This document shows, in pieces, positions 39,753-48,529 of a stretch of DNA of 64,000 bases. The notes beneath the pieces are model-generated. The model was not told the origin of the DNA. It saw only the letters and a program-made list of their open reading frames with translations, and searched no databases. Within the stretch, counting starts at the first letter, position 1; each line of letters begins with the position of its first letter. Origin of the DNA: Salinispirillum sp. LH 10-3-1 (GTDB taxonomy: Bacteria > Pseudomonadota > Gammaproteobacteria > Pseudomonadales > Natronospirillaceae); assembly GCF_030643825.1 (NCBI RefSeq), contig NZ_CP101717.1, positions 1,426,001 through 1,490,000 of the forward strand. Reading direction: 5' to 3'. The position numbers were made by a program, and so were the translations under genes.

Positions 39753-40894
39753 GACCACGCAGTTGCCGGTCGTCCGCCGTATTCGCGGTGTGCCTTGTAT
39801 TGGCATCTGCATCCTTAGCTCAATCTTTCGAAAGCTTCCAAGCCCAACAGCAACAGGGCTTTGCGCAATTCCAACAAGACCTCGACGAGGGCCAGCAAGC
39901 CTACCGCGACGCCTTCGAGCGCGAAATGCAGCGCTATCAAAATGAACTAAGCCAATTCTGGCGCAATCCCCAACTCAGCACCAACACCCGTTGGGTGGAA
40001 TACCGTGACGGCAACCAAATTCGTACCATCGTCGACTACGAGCGCAATGAAATCATCATCGAAGTACCGGCAGAGCAGGGCGTAGAAAAAGGCCTCGACG
40101 TGCTCTCCGACTTACTTACCAAAGACCTCGGCAGTGCTCGCGCCGACGATGTTGTAGAACAACGCACCCAGCAAGCTTTGGGGCAGCGTGATGCGAGCCG
40201 TGCCTCAGACGACCAGCAGCGCGTGTTGAGTGAAGTAGCACCGCAAGAGGTACCGGGAATGTTAGAACAAGCCACCGCCGAACGTCGCAACGAACGCAGC
40301 GAGACTGGCGCCTCTCGGCCCGTTATTGCCATTACTGTGCCGCTTCCTGCATCCCGCACCAGTGACAAAGCCCGAGAATACCTTCCGTTAGTGCAACGAT
40401 ATGCGCAGCGCTATCAATTGGAGCCTGCTCTGGTGTTAGCCATCATGCACAGCGAGAGCAGCTTCAACCCCATGGCACGCTCCCATATTCCAGCCTATGG
40501 TTTGATGCAAATAGTGCCGGGATCAGCCGGGAAGGATGTCGCCGAGGTGCTCTATGGCGAACAAAAGCTGTTGTCGTCCGACTATCTCTATCAGGCAGAA
40601 AACAACGTGCGCGCTGGCAGTGTGTATCTGAATATTCTCGACCAACGTTACCTCAGGGGTATCGAACATCCAGAAAGTCGGTTGTACGCTGTCATAGCCG
40701 CTTATAATACGGGCGCTGGTAACGTAGCGCGTGCTTTTGTAGGCAGTAATAATATAAGTGCAGCAATACAGCGCATTAACCAGATGTCGCCCAGAGATGT
40801 ATATCGAACCCTGCAGCGCGACCTTCCCTATCAAGAAACCAGAGACTACCTAGAGAAAGTCACCGCCCGTCAAGCCGCCTATCGCTCGTTTTGA
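39740..40894 (+). CDS. MltC-like lytic transglycosylase
   Basis: The N-terminal part (DLDEGQQAYRDAFEREMQRY, then WVEYRDGNQIRTIVDYERNEIIIEV) matches the DUF3393 region of MltC. The C-terminal SLT domain has the catalytic Glu in IMHSESSFNP and the motifs YGLMQIVP and YNTGAGNVARAF. It cleaves peptidoglycan glycan strands with 1,6-anhydro products. Unlike E. coli MltC it shows no lipobox: the signal sequence ends ASASLAQS. GTG 39740 gives a compact basic signal peptide, with AGG just upstream, and lies in a palindromic repeat. The frame is open further back to 39656, overlapping the previous gene. Confidence 0.85.
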   Translation: MNTCRPRSCRSSAVFAVCLVLASASLAQSFESFQAQQQQGFAQFQQDLDEGQQAYRDAFEREMQRYQNELSQFWRNPQLSTNTRWVEYRDGNQIRTIVDYERNEIIIEVPAEQGVEKGLDVLSDLLTKDLGSARADDVVEQRTQQALGQRDASRASDDQQRVLSEVAPQEVPGMLEQATAERRNERSETGASRPVIAITVPLPASRTSDKAREYLPLVQRYAQRYQLEPALVLAIMHSESSFNPMARSHIPAYGLMQIVPGSAGKDVAEVLYGEQKLLSSDYLYQAENNVRAGSVYLNILDQRYLRGIEHPESRLYAVIAAYNTGAGNVARAFVGSNNISAAIQRINQMSPRDVYRTLQRDLPYQETRDYLEKVTARQAAYRSF

Positions 40895-40970
40895 TCGCGC
40901 AAACTATGTCGGCATAGCAGGTTTTGGTTTAAACTCAGAAAACACAACAAAACACGTAGAGGGATATTGC

Positions 40971-41543
40971 ATGAACATGAAACTCATCACCGCATCCATC
41001 GTAGCCGCCACCGTATTAGTTGGCTGCTCTAGCCGCTCTGTTGATACCGAAGCCACGACACGCAGCGGTGCCCCTATGTGGGTATTTAACCCCAGCGTCG
41101 ACGGCGGATTAGCCGCAACTGGCTGTACGCCCGCTTCAGGCAACATCAGCCTAGACAGCAACCGCGCCGACCTATTAGCGCGCCAGCAACTGGCCAGCTC
41201 TTTAGGCACCCAAGTTCAAGCCATGGCTGAAGACTTCCAGCGTCGCGTTGAAACCACCGAAGACGGCGTCGCCACGGGCGGCAACTTCGAGCAAATCGTA
41301 CGTGAAATCGTTGATGAGCGTCTCGTAGGTTCGCGTCGTGTCACCGCCGATTTTGTTGATTTGGCCGGTCGTGAGCACTTTTGTTCAATGGTTGCCGTTA
41401 CCGAATCGTCCATCGACAGCATCTTGGCGGCCTCTGCAGCAGCCAGCAACGTCGAGCCGGACGTATTCACGTCAACGCAAATGCGTGAAATGTACATGAG
41501 TCAAAACGCCATCAATCGTTTGAACGACGCATTGGGTCAGTAG
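40971..41543 (+). CDS. Small LPP20-like lipoprotein
   Basis: The 190-residue protein has a lipobox (VLVGC, Cys19) and PMWVFNPSVDGGLAATGCTPA, then a helix with RADLLARQQLASSLGTQVQA, the pattern of LPP20-like lipoproteins. It follows the MltC-like gene by 76 bases and precedes manC by eight bases, so it may be the link between the cell-wall genes and the polysaccharide cluster. Function unknown. Confidence 0.75.
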   Translation: MNMKLITASIVAATVLVGCSSRSVDTEATTRSGAPMWVFNPSVDGGLAATGCTPASGNISLDSNRADLLARQQLASSLGTQVQAMAEDFQRRVETTEDGVATGGNFEQIVREIVDERLVGSRRVTADFVDLAGREHFCSMVAVTESSIDSILAASAAASNVEPDVFTSTQMREMYMSQNAINRLNDALGQ

Positions 41544-41551
41544 GGCAACCC

Positions 41552-42955
41552 ATGATCGTACCGGTAATACTGGCGGGCGGCGTCGGCAGTCGGCTTTGGC
41601 CGCTGTCGCGCGAACAGTTCCCGAAACAGTGCATTCAGCTGGTATCGCCTGAACACAGCCTGTTTCAGGACACCGTAAACCGCTTCGCCAGCCTGCCGGA
41701 CGTCGCGACGCCCGTCGTCGTCTGTGGGGAAGAACACCGCTTCCTCATGGCGCAACAACTGCACGACATCGGCGTAGCCGGGCGCATCATCCTCGAGCCC
41801 AGCGGCAAGAACACCGCCCCGGCCATCGCCTTGGCCGCGCACTGGGTGGCAGAAGAGTTCGGGCCAGACGCCATCATGCTGGTTGCCCCGGCCGACCACG
41901 TATTCACCGATCCTTCCGGCTTGTTGCGTGCCGTTTCGTCCGCCGTGCAGAGAGCAGAGCAGGGCGGCATCGTTACTCTGGGCGTCAAACCCGACCGACC
42001 CGAAACCGGCTACGGCTACATCAAAGTACGTAATGACGCCGATGCTCAAGGCTGCATGTCCATCGACGAATTCAAAGAAAAGCCCGACGCCGCCACCGCG
42101 CAAGCGTATTTGGACAGCGGCGAGTACCTTTGGAACGCCGGGCTGTTCGTCGTATCCCCCAAGGCCTACTTAAGTGCCTTGGTGCAGCACGCCGAAGCCA
42201 TCCATCAAACCACAGCGCAAGCCTTCGCCGGGCGAACCACTGACCTCGATTTCATCCGCGTCAACGCAGAGTCTTGGGCCCAATGCCCGGCCGACAGCAT
42301 CGACTACGCCGTAATGGAACGCATCAACAACGGCTACGTGCAGCCCCTGGGAGCCGGTTGGAGCGACGTCGGCAGTTGGGCCTCGCTGAAAGAAGTCCTG
42401 CCGCACGACGCCAACAACAACGTCACCCACGGCGACGTACTGCTGCGCAATACCCGCAACTCGTACGTCCACGCCGAGACTGTGCTGACCACCGTTGTGG
42501 GGATGGACGACGTGGTGGTGGTGCAAACCGACGACGCCATATTGGTCGCGCACACCGACGACACCCAAGACGTCAAACACATCGTTGAAACGTTAAAAAA
42601 ACAGCATCGCACCGAATACGAAAAACACCTCACGCTGTATCGCCCTTGGGGTTGGTTCAAACGCATCACGCAAGGCGACCGCCACATTGTGAACAAAATC
42701 ATGGTGAAGCCGGGGCATCGTATCGGCGCGCAAAAGCACATGCACCGCGCCGAACACTGGGTAGTGGTACGGGGCACCGCCAAGCTGATTGGCGAACACG
42801 ACACCAAGCTGATCACCGAAAACGAATCCGCGTTCATTCCAGTGGGACAAATTCACTCACTGGAAAACCCAGGCAAGATGCCGTTGGAGTTGATAGAGAT
42901 CCAAACCGGCAGTTATTTGGGTGAAGACGACATCATCCGGGTGCCGCTGTCGTAG
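41552..42955 (+). CDS. manC: Mannose-1-phosphate guanylyltransferase / mannose-6-phosphate isomerase
   Basis: The 467-residue bifunctional type II enzyme has the nucleotidyltransferase signature GGVGSRLWPLSREQFPKQC at the N-terminus and a cupin isomerase domain at the C-terminus (RPWGWFKRI, KPGHRIGAQKHMHRAEHWVV). It makes GDP-mannose from fructose-6-phosphate via mannose phosphates, together with a phosphomannomutase encoded elsewhere. It is the first sugar-nucleotide gene of the cluster. Its TAG stop (42953-42955) lies inside a family A repeat. Confidence 0.95.
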   Translation: MIVPVILAGGVGSRLWPLSREQFPKQCIQLVSPEHSLFQDTVNRFASLPDVATPVVVCGEEHRFLMAQQLHDIGVAGRIILEPSGKNTAPAIALAAHWVAEEFGPDAIMLVAPADHVFTDPSGLLRAVSSAVQRAEQGGIVTLGVKPDRPETGYGYIKVRNDADAQGCMSIDEFKEKPDAATAQAYLDSGEYLWNAGLFVVSPKAYLSALVQHAEAIHQTTAQAFAGRTTDLDFIRVNAESWAQCPADSIDYAVMERINNGYVQPLGAGWSDVGSWASLKEVLPHDANNNVTHGDVLLRNTRNSYVHAETVLTTVVGMDDVVVVQTDDAILVAHTDDTQDVKHIVETLKKQHRTEYEKHLTLYRPWGWFKRITQGDRHIVNKIMVKPGHRIGAQKHMHRAEHWVVVRGTAKLIGEHDTKLITENESAFIPVGQIHSLENPGKMPLELIEIQTGSYLGEDDIIRVPLS

Positions 42956-43103
42956 GAGCGCAGCCCTCTGCGCGAATGTTCGGCCAGGGGGTTGGCCTCC
43001 TACGGGAAGCGATATGGCCGGGGGCTGGCCTCCTACAGGAAGCGATATGGCCGGGGGCTGGCCTCCTACGGGAAGCGATATGGCTGGGGGCTGGCCGCTT
43101 AAG
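42952..43103. repeat. Family A repeats expanded into a 33-bp tandem array
   Basis: A forward copy (GTAGGAGCGCAGCCCTCTGC at 42952) and an inverted copy (ends CCTCCTAC at 43003) are followed by three tandem 33-base units at 43005, 43038 and 43071 (GGAAGCGATATGGCCGGGGG, then the repeat half ending CCTCCTAC). The last unit is decayed. The array fills the manC-wzz gap. Confidence 0.9.
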
Positions 43104-43209
43104 GGTTTGGCTAATACGCGTCAACAAATACGAATAAATATTGTGATGCCCTTCACGGTTCACGTACAATTTCGGGTCATTGAATTATATGAGTAGGAGT
43201 TCAATAGGG

Positions 43210-44355
43210 ATGTCAGGTCAAGAAAACCAGCAGGGTGTCACGCCGCAAATGGGCTACGGCCACTCCGTAGATGACGAAATAGACCTGCGAGAGCTGGCAA
43301 ATATCTTGATCGACGGCTGGTATTGGCTGGTGGGTAGTGTGCTCCTGGCAACGGTATTAGGCCTGTACATCGCTTTGTCAGGTGACCGAGTTTATGAAAC
43401 CACATTCAATGCAATACCCGCAGACGGCGCTAATTACCAAGCGCTGAATGAACTTCCAGGCTTGGCACTGGGTACCGGCTCTGTGTTTCGCGAGTTCGGT
43501 AATCGCTTGAACAGCTTTCAGAATTACGCCACGTTGGTCGAGCAATACCCTGACCTATACCAAGGTGACGAAGAAACGTCGTTACTGGAGCATTTTACCT
43601 CTAAGTTCTCCATTGAACTGAGCGTCAGCAATGAACCCAATGGAGTGAGCTCTTTGAGTGTCACCTATGCCTATCCTGATGGTGTGAACGGCCCAGAACT
43701 AGTCAATCGCTATATAGCGCTGACGGCCGAGGCGATTTGGAAGGACTATTTGCAGCGTTTTGAAGTAAGAACAAACAGCGCCATGGCACGCTACAGCAAT
43801 GATATAGACATTCAAAAGCAAGGCTTGAAAGCCTTCAGAGAAGAGCGGCTATTTGAGCTCACACAAGCCAGCACCATCGCGCAAGACCTAGGTATTGAAA
43901 CACCCACAACGCCGCAAGATTATGGCCGCCAACCAGCAGGGTCAGAAGTCATCTACGCCAACATTAATGCCGACGGTAGATTACCACTGTATTTTATGGG
44001 CTCCAGAGCGTTGGAGGCAGAAAAGAAGGTGATTGAGGAATCTTTTGACACGGGCCTTCTGAACCAAGCCATTCGAGCGCTGCAGCAAGAGTTGTTGCGC
44101 CGTGAAATAGTGCGTACATTGCTCTCGGAGGGAGAGTTGGATAATTACGTCGGCATGAGTCACATTCCCTACACAGAGCGTTTAGTCACTGTTCTCGACT
44201 ATGCGTTAGAGCCACAACGTCCGGTCGGGCGCAGCCGCGCGCTCACGATGATTGTCTCGGTATTTGCAGGGGGTATGTTTGGGTTGGTTCTGACCTTCCT
44301 GGTTAAGTTCGCGGGTAGCGTATTGAGCTATCGTAGAGAGAAGGCAAAGTCCTAA
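43210..44355 (+). CDS. wzz: Wzz-type chain length determinant
   Basis: The protein (381 residues from ATG 43210) has two membrane helices (near residues 35-55 and 350-370) flanking a periplasmic helical domain, and the N-terminal DEIDLRELANILIDGWYWL typical of Wzz co-polymerases. It lacks a tyrosine-kinase part, so it resembles O-antigen Wzz rather than capsule Wzc. It sets the number of repeat units made by the polymerase. AGGAG at 43193 is 12 bases from ATG 43210; an ATG at 43180 and one at 43189 are also in frame. Confidence 0.85.
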   Translation: MSGQENQQGVTPQMGYGHSVDDEIDLRELANILIDGWYWLVGSVLLATVLGLYIALSGDRVYETTFNAIPADGANYQALNELPGLALGTGSVFREFGNRLNSFQNYATLVEQYPDLYQGDEETSLLEHFTSKFSIELSVSNEPNGVSSLSVTYAYPDGVNGPELVNRYIALTAEAIWKDYLQRFEVRTNSAMARYSNDIDIQKQGLKAFREERLFELTQASTIAQDLGIETPTTPQDYGRQPAGSEVIYANINADGRLPLYFMGSRALEAEKKVIEESFDTGLLNQAIRALQQELLRREIVRTLLSEGELDNYVGMSHIPYTERLVTVLDYALEPQRPVGRSRALTMIVSVFAGGMFGLVLTFLVKFAGSVLSYRREKAKS

Positions 44356-44465
44356 TAGGTGCCCGCACCCTGTGTGTATGGTTTGAATGGCGACCCTCTA
44401 TCGGCTAGCCTTCAATCCATGCACGAACCCTATAAGTACATACGAAGATAATACAAGACAAACAC

Positions 44466-44494
44466 TTGCCAGAAGGCAAAACTATCACTAGTAT
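44466..44494 (+). promoter_or_regulatory. Candidate promoter of EPS regulator copy 1
   Basis: TTGCCA (44466-44471), a 17-base spacer and TAGTAT (44489-44494). The parallel promoter at 47160-47188 has the same spacing, and sequence is conserved from the -10 downstream. Confidence 0.5.
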
Positions 44495-44544
44495 TGCGTT
44501 CAACAACTGAACACTCCCTTGGGTATGCCCCCACTATACGGTAG

Positions 44545-44552
44545 GGCGGTAG
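44545..44552 (+). promoter_or_regulatory. ops (JUMPstart core) element, copy 1
   Basis: GGCGGTAG followed by CCAAT matches the ops core (GGCGGTAG) recognised by RfaH on the non-template strand, and GGC-GGTA-GCC can form the small hairpin it needs. It lies 30 bases ahead of the regulator ATG in an otherwise untranslated leader, and an RfaH homologue is encoded 6 kb upstream. Confidence 0.8.
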
Positions 44553-44581
44553 CCAATCTAACGCGCTTTACACTTCTCCCC

Positions 44582-44908
44582 ATGCTTACCGACGAATACC
44601 GATACAAGATCATGAAGCAGATTGAGGCTAATCCGTCCATTAGTCAGCGCGAGCTTGCGCGTGAATTGGACATCAGCCTAGGCAAAGTGAATTTCTGCCT
44701 CAAAGCACTGATCGACGTGGGCATGGTGAAAGCCAGCAACTTCAAAAACAACCCGAACAAAAGCGGTTATTTGTACCTGCTGACACCGGCCGGTATAGAA
44801 GAAAAAGCCAAAGTAACCGCACGCTTCTTAAAGCGCAAAACCGAAGAATTCGACGCCCTAAAGGCGGAAATTGAAACCTTAAAAGCGGACATTCAGCCGC
44901 GCTCATAA
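44582..44908 (+). CDS. MarR-type EPS-associated transcriptional regulator, copy 1
   Basis: The 108-residue protein begins [20 protein letters not shown] and has a winged helix-turn-helix ([20 protein letters not shown]) and a C-terminal helix. It belongs to the MarR-like family found at the head of exopolysaccharide loci (EPS-associated MarR family). The frame is open back to 44519, but that stretch contains the ops element and is identical in both copies at DNA level, so I start at ATG 44582. It probably controls the cluster. Confidence 0.88.
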   Translation: MLTDEYRYKIMKQIEANPSISQRELARELDISLGKVNFCLKALIDVGMVKASNFKNNPNKSGYLYLLTPAGIEEKAKVTARFLKRKTEEFDALKAEIETLKADIQPRS

Positions 44909-44936
44909 CTTTCGTACACCAAACGGACTCTATTGC

Positions 44937-46103
44937 ATGAAAATCGCCGTCGCAGGAACCGGTTATGTCGGGCTCTCCAATGCCATGTTGTTGGCACAAC
45001 ACAACGAAGTGGTTGCACTCGACATCGTGCCCGAAAAAATCGAGCTACTTAACAACAAGCGTTCGCCCATTGTCGACACGGAAATCGAAGACTTTCTACA
45101 GAGCAAGAAACTCAATTTTCGCGCCACACTGAATAAAGAAGAAGCCTACGCCGGGGCAGACTTCGTCATCATAGCCACCCCGACCGACTACGACCCCGAA
45201 ACCAACTATTTCAATACCCGCAGTGTTGAAGCCGTCATAAAAGACGTTATTGCCATCAACCCTAACGCCGTCATGGTCATCAAATCGACCGTGCCCGTGG
45301 GTTACACCAAAGAAATCAGTGCCGAGCTGGGCACCAGCAACCTCATGTTCTCGCCCGAATTCCTGCGCGAAGGCAAAGCCCTGTACGACAACCTTTACCC
45401 GTCGCGCATCATCGTAGGGGAGCGCACAGAACGCGCCGCCGCCTTTGCCAACTTATTGAAGCAAGGCGCCATAAAACAAGACGTTGCCACGCTGTTCACC
45501 GACAGCACCGAAGCCGAAGCCATCAAACTGTTTTCCAACACCTACTTGGCCATGCGCGTAGCCTACTTCAACGAATTGGATTCATACGCTGAAACACACG
45601 GCCTCAGCTCTAAACAAATCATAGAAGGTGTTGGGTTAGACCCTCGCATTGGCAGCCACTACAACAACCCCTCATTCGGTTACGGCGGTTATTGCTTACC
45701 GAAAGACACCAAACAACTGCTGGCCAACTACCAGGACGTACCCAGCAACATGATCCGCGCCATCGTAGACGCCAACACCACGCGGAAAGACTTCATCGCC
45801 AGCAGCATACTGAAGCGCAACCCCAAAATAGTGGGTGTGTATCGCCTGGTGATGAAAACCGGCTCCGACAACTTCCGCGCCTCCGCTATTCAGGGCGTGA
45901 TGAAACGCCTAAAAGCCAAAGGTGTTGAAGTGGTGATTTACGAGCCCGTGTTCCAAGAAGACACCTTCTTCAACTCACGGGTTATTCGTAACCTGGACGA
46001 ATTCAAACAGATGTCCGACGTCATCGTCGCCAACCGGTTGTCCGACGCCATCAGTGATGTAGAGCATAAAGTTTACACCCGCGATTTGTTTGGCAGCGAT
46101 TAA
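44937..46103 (+). CDS. ugd: UDP-glucose 6-dehydrogenase
   Basis: At 388 residues it aligns end to end with E. coli Ugd. It has the NAD motif [11 protein letters not shown] at residues 6-16, the catalytic Cys in [13 protein letters not shown] (about residue 252) and [15 protein letters not shown]. It oxidises UDP-glucose to UDP-glucuronate in two NAD-dependent steps. Two bases separate it from the epimerase, which uses its product. Confidence 0.97.
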   Translation: MKIAVAGTGYVGLSNAMLLAQHNEVVALDIVPEKIELLNNKRSPIVDTEIEDFLQSKKLNFRATLNKEEAYAGADFVIIATPTDYDPETNYFNTRSVEAVIKDVIAINPNAVMVIKSTVPVGYTKEISAELGTSNLMFSPEFLREGKALYDNLYPSRIIVGERTERAAAFANLLKQGAIKQDVATLFTDSTEAEAIKLFSNTYLAMRVAYFNELDSYAETHGLSSKQIIEGVGLDPRIGSHYNNPSFGYGGYCLPKDTKQLLANYQDVPSNMIRAIVDANTTRKDFIASSILKRNPKIVGVYRLVMKTGSDNFRASAIQGVMKRLKAKGVEVVIYEPVFQEDTFFNSRVIRNLDEFKQMSDVIVANRLSDAISDVEHKVYTRDLFGSD

Positions 46104-46105
46104 TC

Positions 46106-47107
46106 ATGAAAATACTCGTCACCGGCGCCGCCGGCTTCATCGGCAACGAACTTGCCTTACGCTTAACCAGCGAAGGGCACACCGTAGTAGGCATAGACAA
46201 CCTCAACGACTACTACGACGTCCAACTGAAAGAAGACCGCCTAGCGCGCCTAAACGGCCGCAGCAACTTCACCTTTATTAAAATGGGTGTGGAAGACCGC
46301 CAAGCCATGGCCGAACTGGCTAAAAACCACCAGTTCAACCGCATACTGCACATGGCCGCTCAGGCAGGTGTGCGCTACTCCATCGAAAACCCCAGCGCCT
46401 ACATAGACGCCAACCTCGTCGGTTTCGGTAACATATTGGAACTGGCCCGCCAGCAGCAGGTAGAGCATCTGGTTTACGCCTCATCCAGCTCGGTATACGG
46501 CGAAAATGAAAAACAGCCGTTCTCTGAACACGATCCGGTAGACCACCCCGTATCGCTCTACGCCGCCACCAAAAAAGCCAACGAAGTCATGGCGCACTCA
46601 TACAGTCATTTGTACAACGTGCCGACTACCGGCTTGCGCTTCTTCACCGTGTATGGTCCCTGGGGCCGCCCCGACATGGCCCCCTTTCTGTTCACCAAAG
46701 CCATATTGGCGGGCGACCCCATCAAAGTGTTCAACCACGGGGAAATGCAACGGGACTTCACCTACATAGACGACATCGTAACCGGCGTACTGCAATGCGC
46801 TGACGTACCACCAGCAAAATCAGACAGCAAAGAAAACACCCCGGCCAGCAGCGCCGCACCGTACCAAGTGCTTAACATCGGCAACTCCAAACCCGTAAAA
46901 CTCATGGACTTCATTGCCGCTATTGAAAGCGCTTCTGGCAAGCCCGCCGAAAAAATATACATGGACATGCAGCCGGGCGACGTACCCATTACCTACGCAG
47001 ATACTACATTGCTGCAACAGGCTACCGGATACCAACCGGATACCGACATCGTCACCGGCGTAAACAACACCGTGGAATGGTACAAAAACTACTACCACAC
47101 CCAGTAG
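46106..47107 (+). CDS. UDP-glucuronate 4-epimerase
   Basis: This 333-residue extended SDR protein has GAAGFIGNELA (NAD binding), SSSVYGENEKQPFSE, the catalytic Tyr-x3-Lys in LYAATKKANE, and the motif FFTVYGPWGRPDMAPF typical of UDP-glucuronate epimerases (CapI/WbnF/LspL type). It turns UDP-GlcA into UDP-GalA. It follows ugd by two bases. Its TAG stop (47105-47107) comes from a family A repeat. Confidence 0.92.
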   Translation: MKILVTGAAGFIGNELALRLTSEGHTVVGIDNLNDYYDVQLKEDRLARLNGRSNFTFIKMGVEDRQAMAELAKNHQFNRILHMAAQAGVRYSIENPSAYIDANLVGFGNILELARQQQVEHLVYASSSSVYGENEKQPFSEHDPVDHPVSLYAATKKANEVMAHSYSHLYNVPTTGLRFFTVYGPWGRPDMAPFLFTKAILAGDPIKVFNHGEMQRDFTYIDDIVTGVLQCADVPPAKSDSKENTPASSAAPYQVLNIGNSKPVKLMDFIAAIESASGKPAEKIYMDMQPGDVPITYADTTLLQQATGYQPDTDIVTGVNNTVEWYKNYYHTQ

Positions 47108-47126
47108 GAGCGCAGCCCTCTGCGCC
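47104..47126 (+). repeat. Family A repeat at the epimerase stop
   Basis: A single copy beginning GTAGGAGCGCAGCCCTCTGC. Its TAG is the epimerase stop codon. Confidence 0.85.
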
Positions 47127-47159
47127 AGAGCAACCAACCATGCCCCTAACAAAAAGAAC

Positions 47160-47188
47160 TTGCGCACCCAATTCATTGCGCCTACTAT
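47160..47188 (+). promoter_or_regulatory. Candidate promoter of EPS regulator copy 2
   Basis: TTGCGC (47160-47165), a 17-base spacer, TACTAT (47183-47188). Same geometry as the promoter at 44466-44494. Confidence 0.45.
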
Positions 47189-47238
47189 TGCGTTCAACAA
47201 CTGAACACTTCTTTGGGTATGCCCCCACTATACGGTAG

Positions 47239-47246
47239 GGCGGTAG
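47239..47246 (+). promoter_or_regulatory. ops (JUMPstart core) element, copy 2
   Basis: GGCGGTAGCCAATC, identical to copy 1 and again 30 bases upstream of the regulator ATG at 47276. It would recruit RfaH for the long downstream operon (48.5-62 kb). Confidence 0.8.
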
Positions 47247-47275
47247 CCAATCTAACGCGCTTTACACTTCTCCCC

Positions 47276-47602
47276 ATGCTTACCGACGAATACCGCTACA
47301 AGATAATGAAGCAGATCGAGGCTAATCCGTCCATTAGTCAGCGCGAGCTTGCGCGTGAACTGGACATCAGCCTGGGCAAGGTGAATTTCTGCCTCAAAGC
47401 ATTGGTCGACGTGGGCATGGTGAAGGCCAGCAACTTCAAAAAAAACCCGAACAAAAGCGGTTATTTGTACCTGCTGACACCGGCCGGTATCGAAGAAAAA
47501 GCCAAAGTAACCGCACGGTTCTTAAAGCGCAAAACAGAAGAATTCGATGCCCTCAAGGTAGAAATCGAGAACTTACAAGAAGACTTGCGCACACGGACGT
47601 AG
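47276..47602 (+). CDS. MarR-type EPS-associated transcriptional regulator, copy 2
   Basis: A 108-residue protein nearly identical to copy 1 until its last 20 residues, where the copies diverge (EIENLQEDLRTRT here against [13 protein letters not shown]). Same helix-turn-helix and same ops leader. ATG 47276 chosen for the reasons given for copy 1. The TAG stop (47600-47602) is provided by a family A repeat. Having two copies may mean the cluster was built by joining two modules, each with its own regulator. Confidence 0.88.
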   Translation: MLTDEYRYKIMKQIEANPSISQRELARELDISLGKVNFCLKALVDVGMVKASNFKKNPNKSGYLYLLTPAGIEEKAKVTARFLKRKTEEFDALKVEIENLQEDLRTRT

Positions 47603-47681
47603 GAGCGCAGCCCTCTGCGCGAGCCGGCGGGTATAAATGCTCGCCCTACACGAACCCGTAGGGCAGGTGTTCACACCAGCC
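47599..47681. repeat. Family A repeat followed by a degenerate family B pair
   Basis: Family A copy at 47599-47622 (GTAGGAGCGCAGCCCTCTGC), then GGCGGGTATAAATGCTCGCC (47626-47645) and GGCAGGTGTTCACACCAGCC (47662-47681). Both B arms carry mismatches, so this copy is decaying. Confidence 0.8.
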
Positions 47682-47758
47682 TACCACTAATCCGAGATAG
47701 TCCTGTCAAAAATAAATGCTTAGCAATTATTTGAATTTCAAGGAAAAAGGAACCCTTA

Positions 47759-48529
47759 ATGGAATCTATTGTTGAAAAGATTATGACTTCATTAATGGAT
47801 GGTATATATAGAAGTATACTTTATATATTTATACCATTTACTTCTTTGTTAGTTGTATCAGTGGTGAAGAAATTTGGAAAGGAGTGGGTGACAAAAAATT
47901 TTGGTTCAAGTGAAAGTAAAATGGAGAGAATTCAAAGACTTAAAAATATTTCGGGTGTTGACAGCTATTCTTTCGATAAAAGAATTAGAGACATCGCATT
48001 TAATGAAATTTATACGGTGTCTCCGTCCGAGAAGCAAGAGAGAGTCATGGCGGGTTTAGTAGAAGAGTTTGATGTCCAGCCATCTGACCTTGGTTATTCA
48101 TATGAATACCTTACTTTTGATAACGGTCGGCTGGTTGATATTAAAATAGGTAAGTTTGATAGGGCTTTCTTTACGTTGTGGAATGCACTTGAATTGATTA
48201 TTATTTCATTGGGTGTTTTTCTGCTAGTTTTAGGAGTAGTGGGTCTTATATTGGTATTGCCTTACTTAAGTGAAGTTGCAGTAAAATCTTTTATTGGTGC
48301 TGTCGTCACTGGCGTTCTATTGCTTTTTGTCGGTTTTATTCTTACCAAACTAACTGGGCCATTAAACGCACCAAGTAGAGTGATTTATCAATTGTCTAGT
48401 CGTGAATTAAAATCTCCATATGGATATTTGAACTCATTGTTCTTTTATTTCAGAAAAACTACAAAAGAATTCCTTAATGATTACAAAGAAAAGCACACTA
48501 ATAGCCAAAAACCCAAGGAATCCCAATGA
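47759..48529 (+). CDS. Hypothetical AT-rich membrane protein
   Basis: The 256-residue protein has one membrane helix near residues 19-40 and two more at about 140-165 and 175-205, with a charged cytosolic or periplasmic part between. GC is far lower than in flanking genes. AAGGAACC lies upstream of the ATG and it overlaps rmlB by four bases (ATGA), so it is in the operon. I recognise no family; it is not an obvious glycosyltransferase, flippase or polymerase. Confidence 0.75.
   Translation: MESIVEKIMTSLMDGIYRSILYIFIPFTSLLVVSVVKKFGKEWVTKNFGSSESKMERIQRLKNISGVDSYSFDKRIRDIAFNEIYTVSPSEKQERVMAGLVEEFDVQPSDLGYSYEYLTFDNGRLVDIKIGKFDRAFFTLWNALELIIISLGVFLLVLGVVGLILVLPYLSEVAVKSFIGAVVTGVLLLFVGFILTKLTGPLNAPSRVIYQLSSRELKSPYGYLNSLFFYFRKTTKEFLNDYKEKHTNSQKPKESQ

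Larger units (their letters stand above)
44489..44908 (+). repeat. 420-bp direct repeat, copy 1 (leader, ops and EPS regulator)
   Basis: This segment and 47183-47602 are near-identical with no length change (offset 2694 bases). They flank ugd and the UDP-glucuronate epimerase in direct orientation. Divergence rises only near the 3' end of the regulator gene. Confidence 0.92.
47183..47602 (+). repeat. 420-bp direct repeat, copy 2
   Basis: Second copy of the leader, ops and regulator cassette (first at 44489-44908). Confidence 0.92.

Noticed and set aside
42952..43103. CRISPR array
   Set aside because: The 33-bp units are contiguous with no unique spacers and derive from a REP-like palindrome; no cas genes.
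44519..44581. Extended N-terminus for the EPS regulator (and the same at 47213-47275)
   Set aside because: The extension contains the ops element and does not look like the family start; [10 protein letters not shown] is the normal N-terminus.
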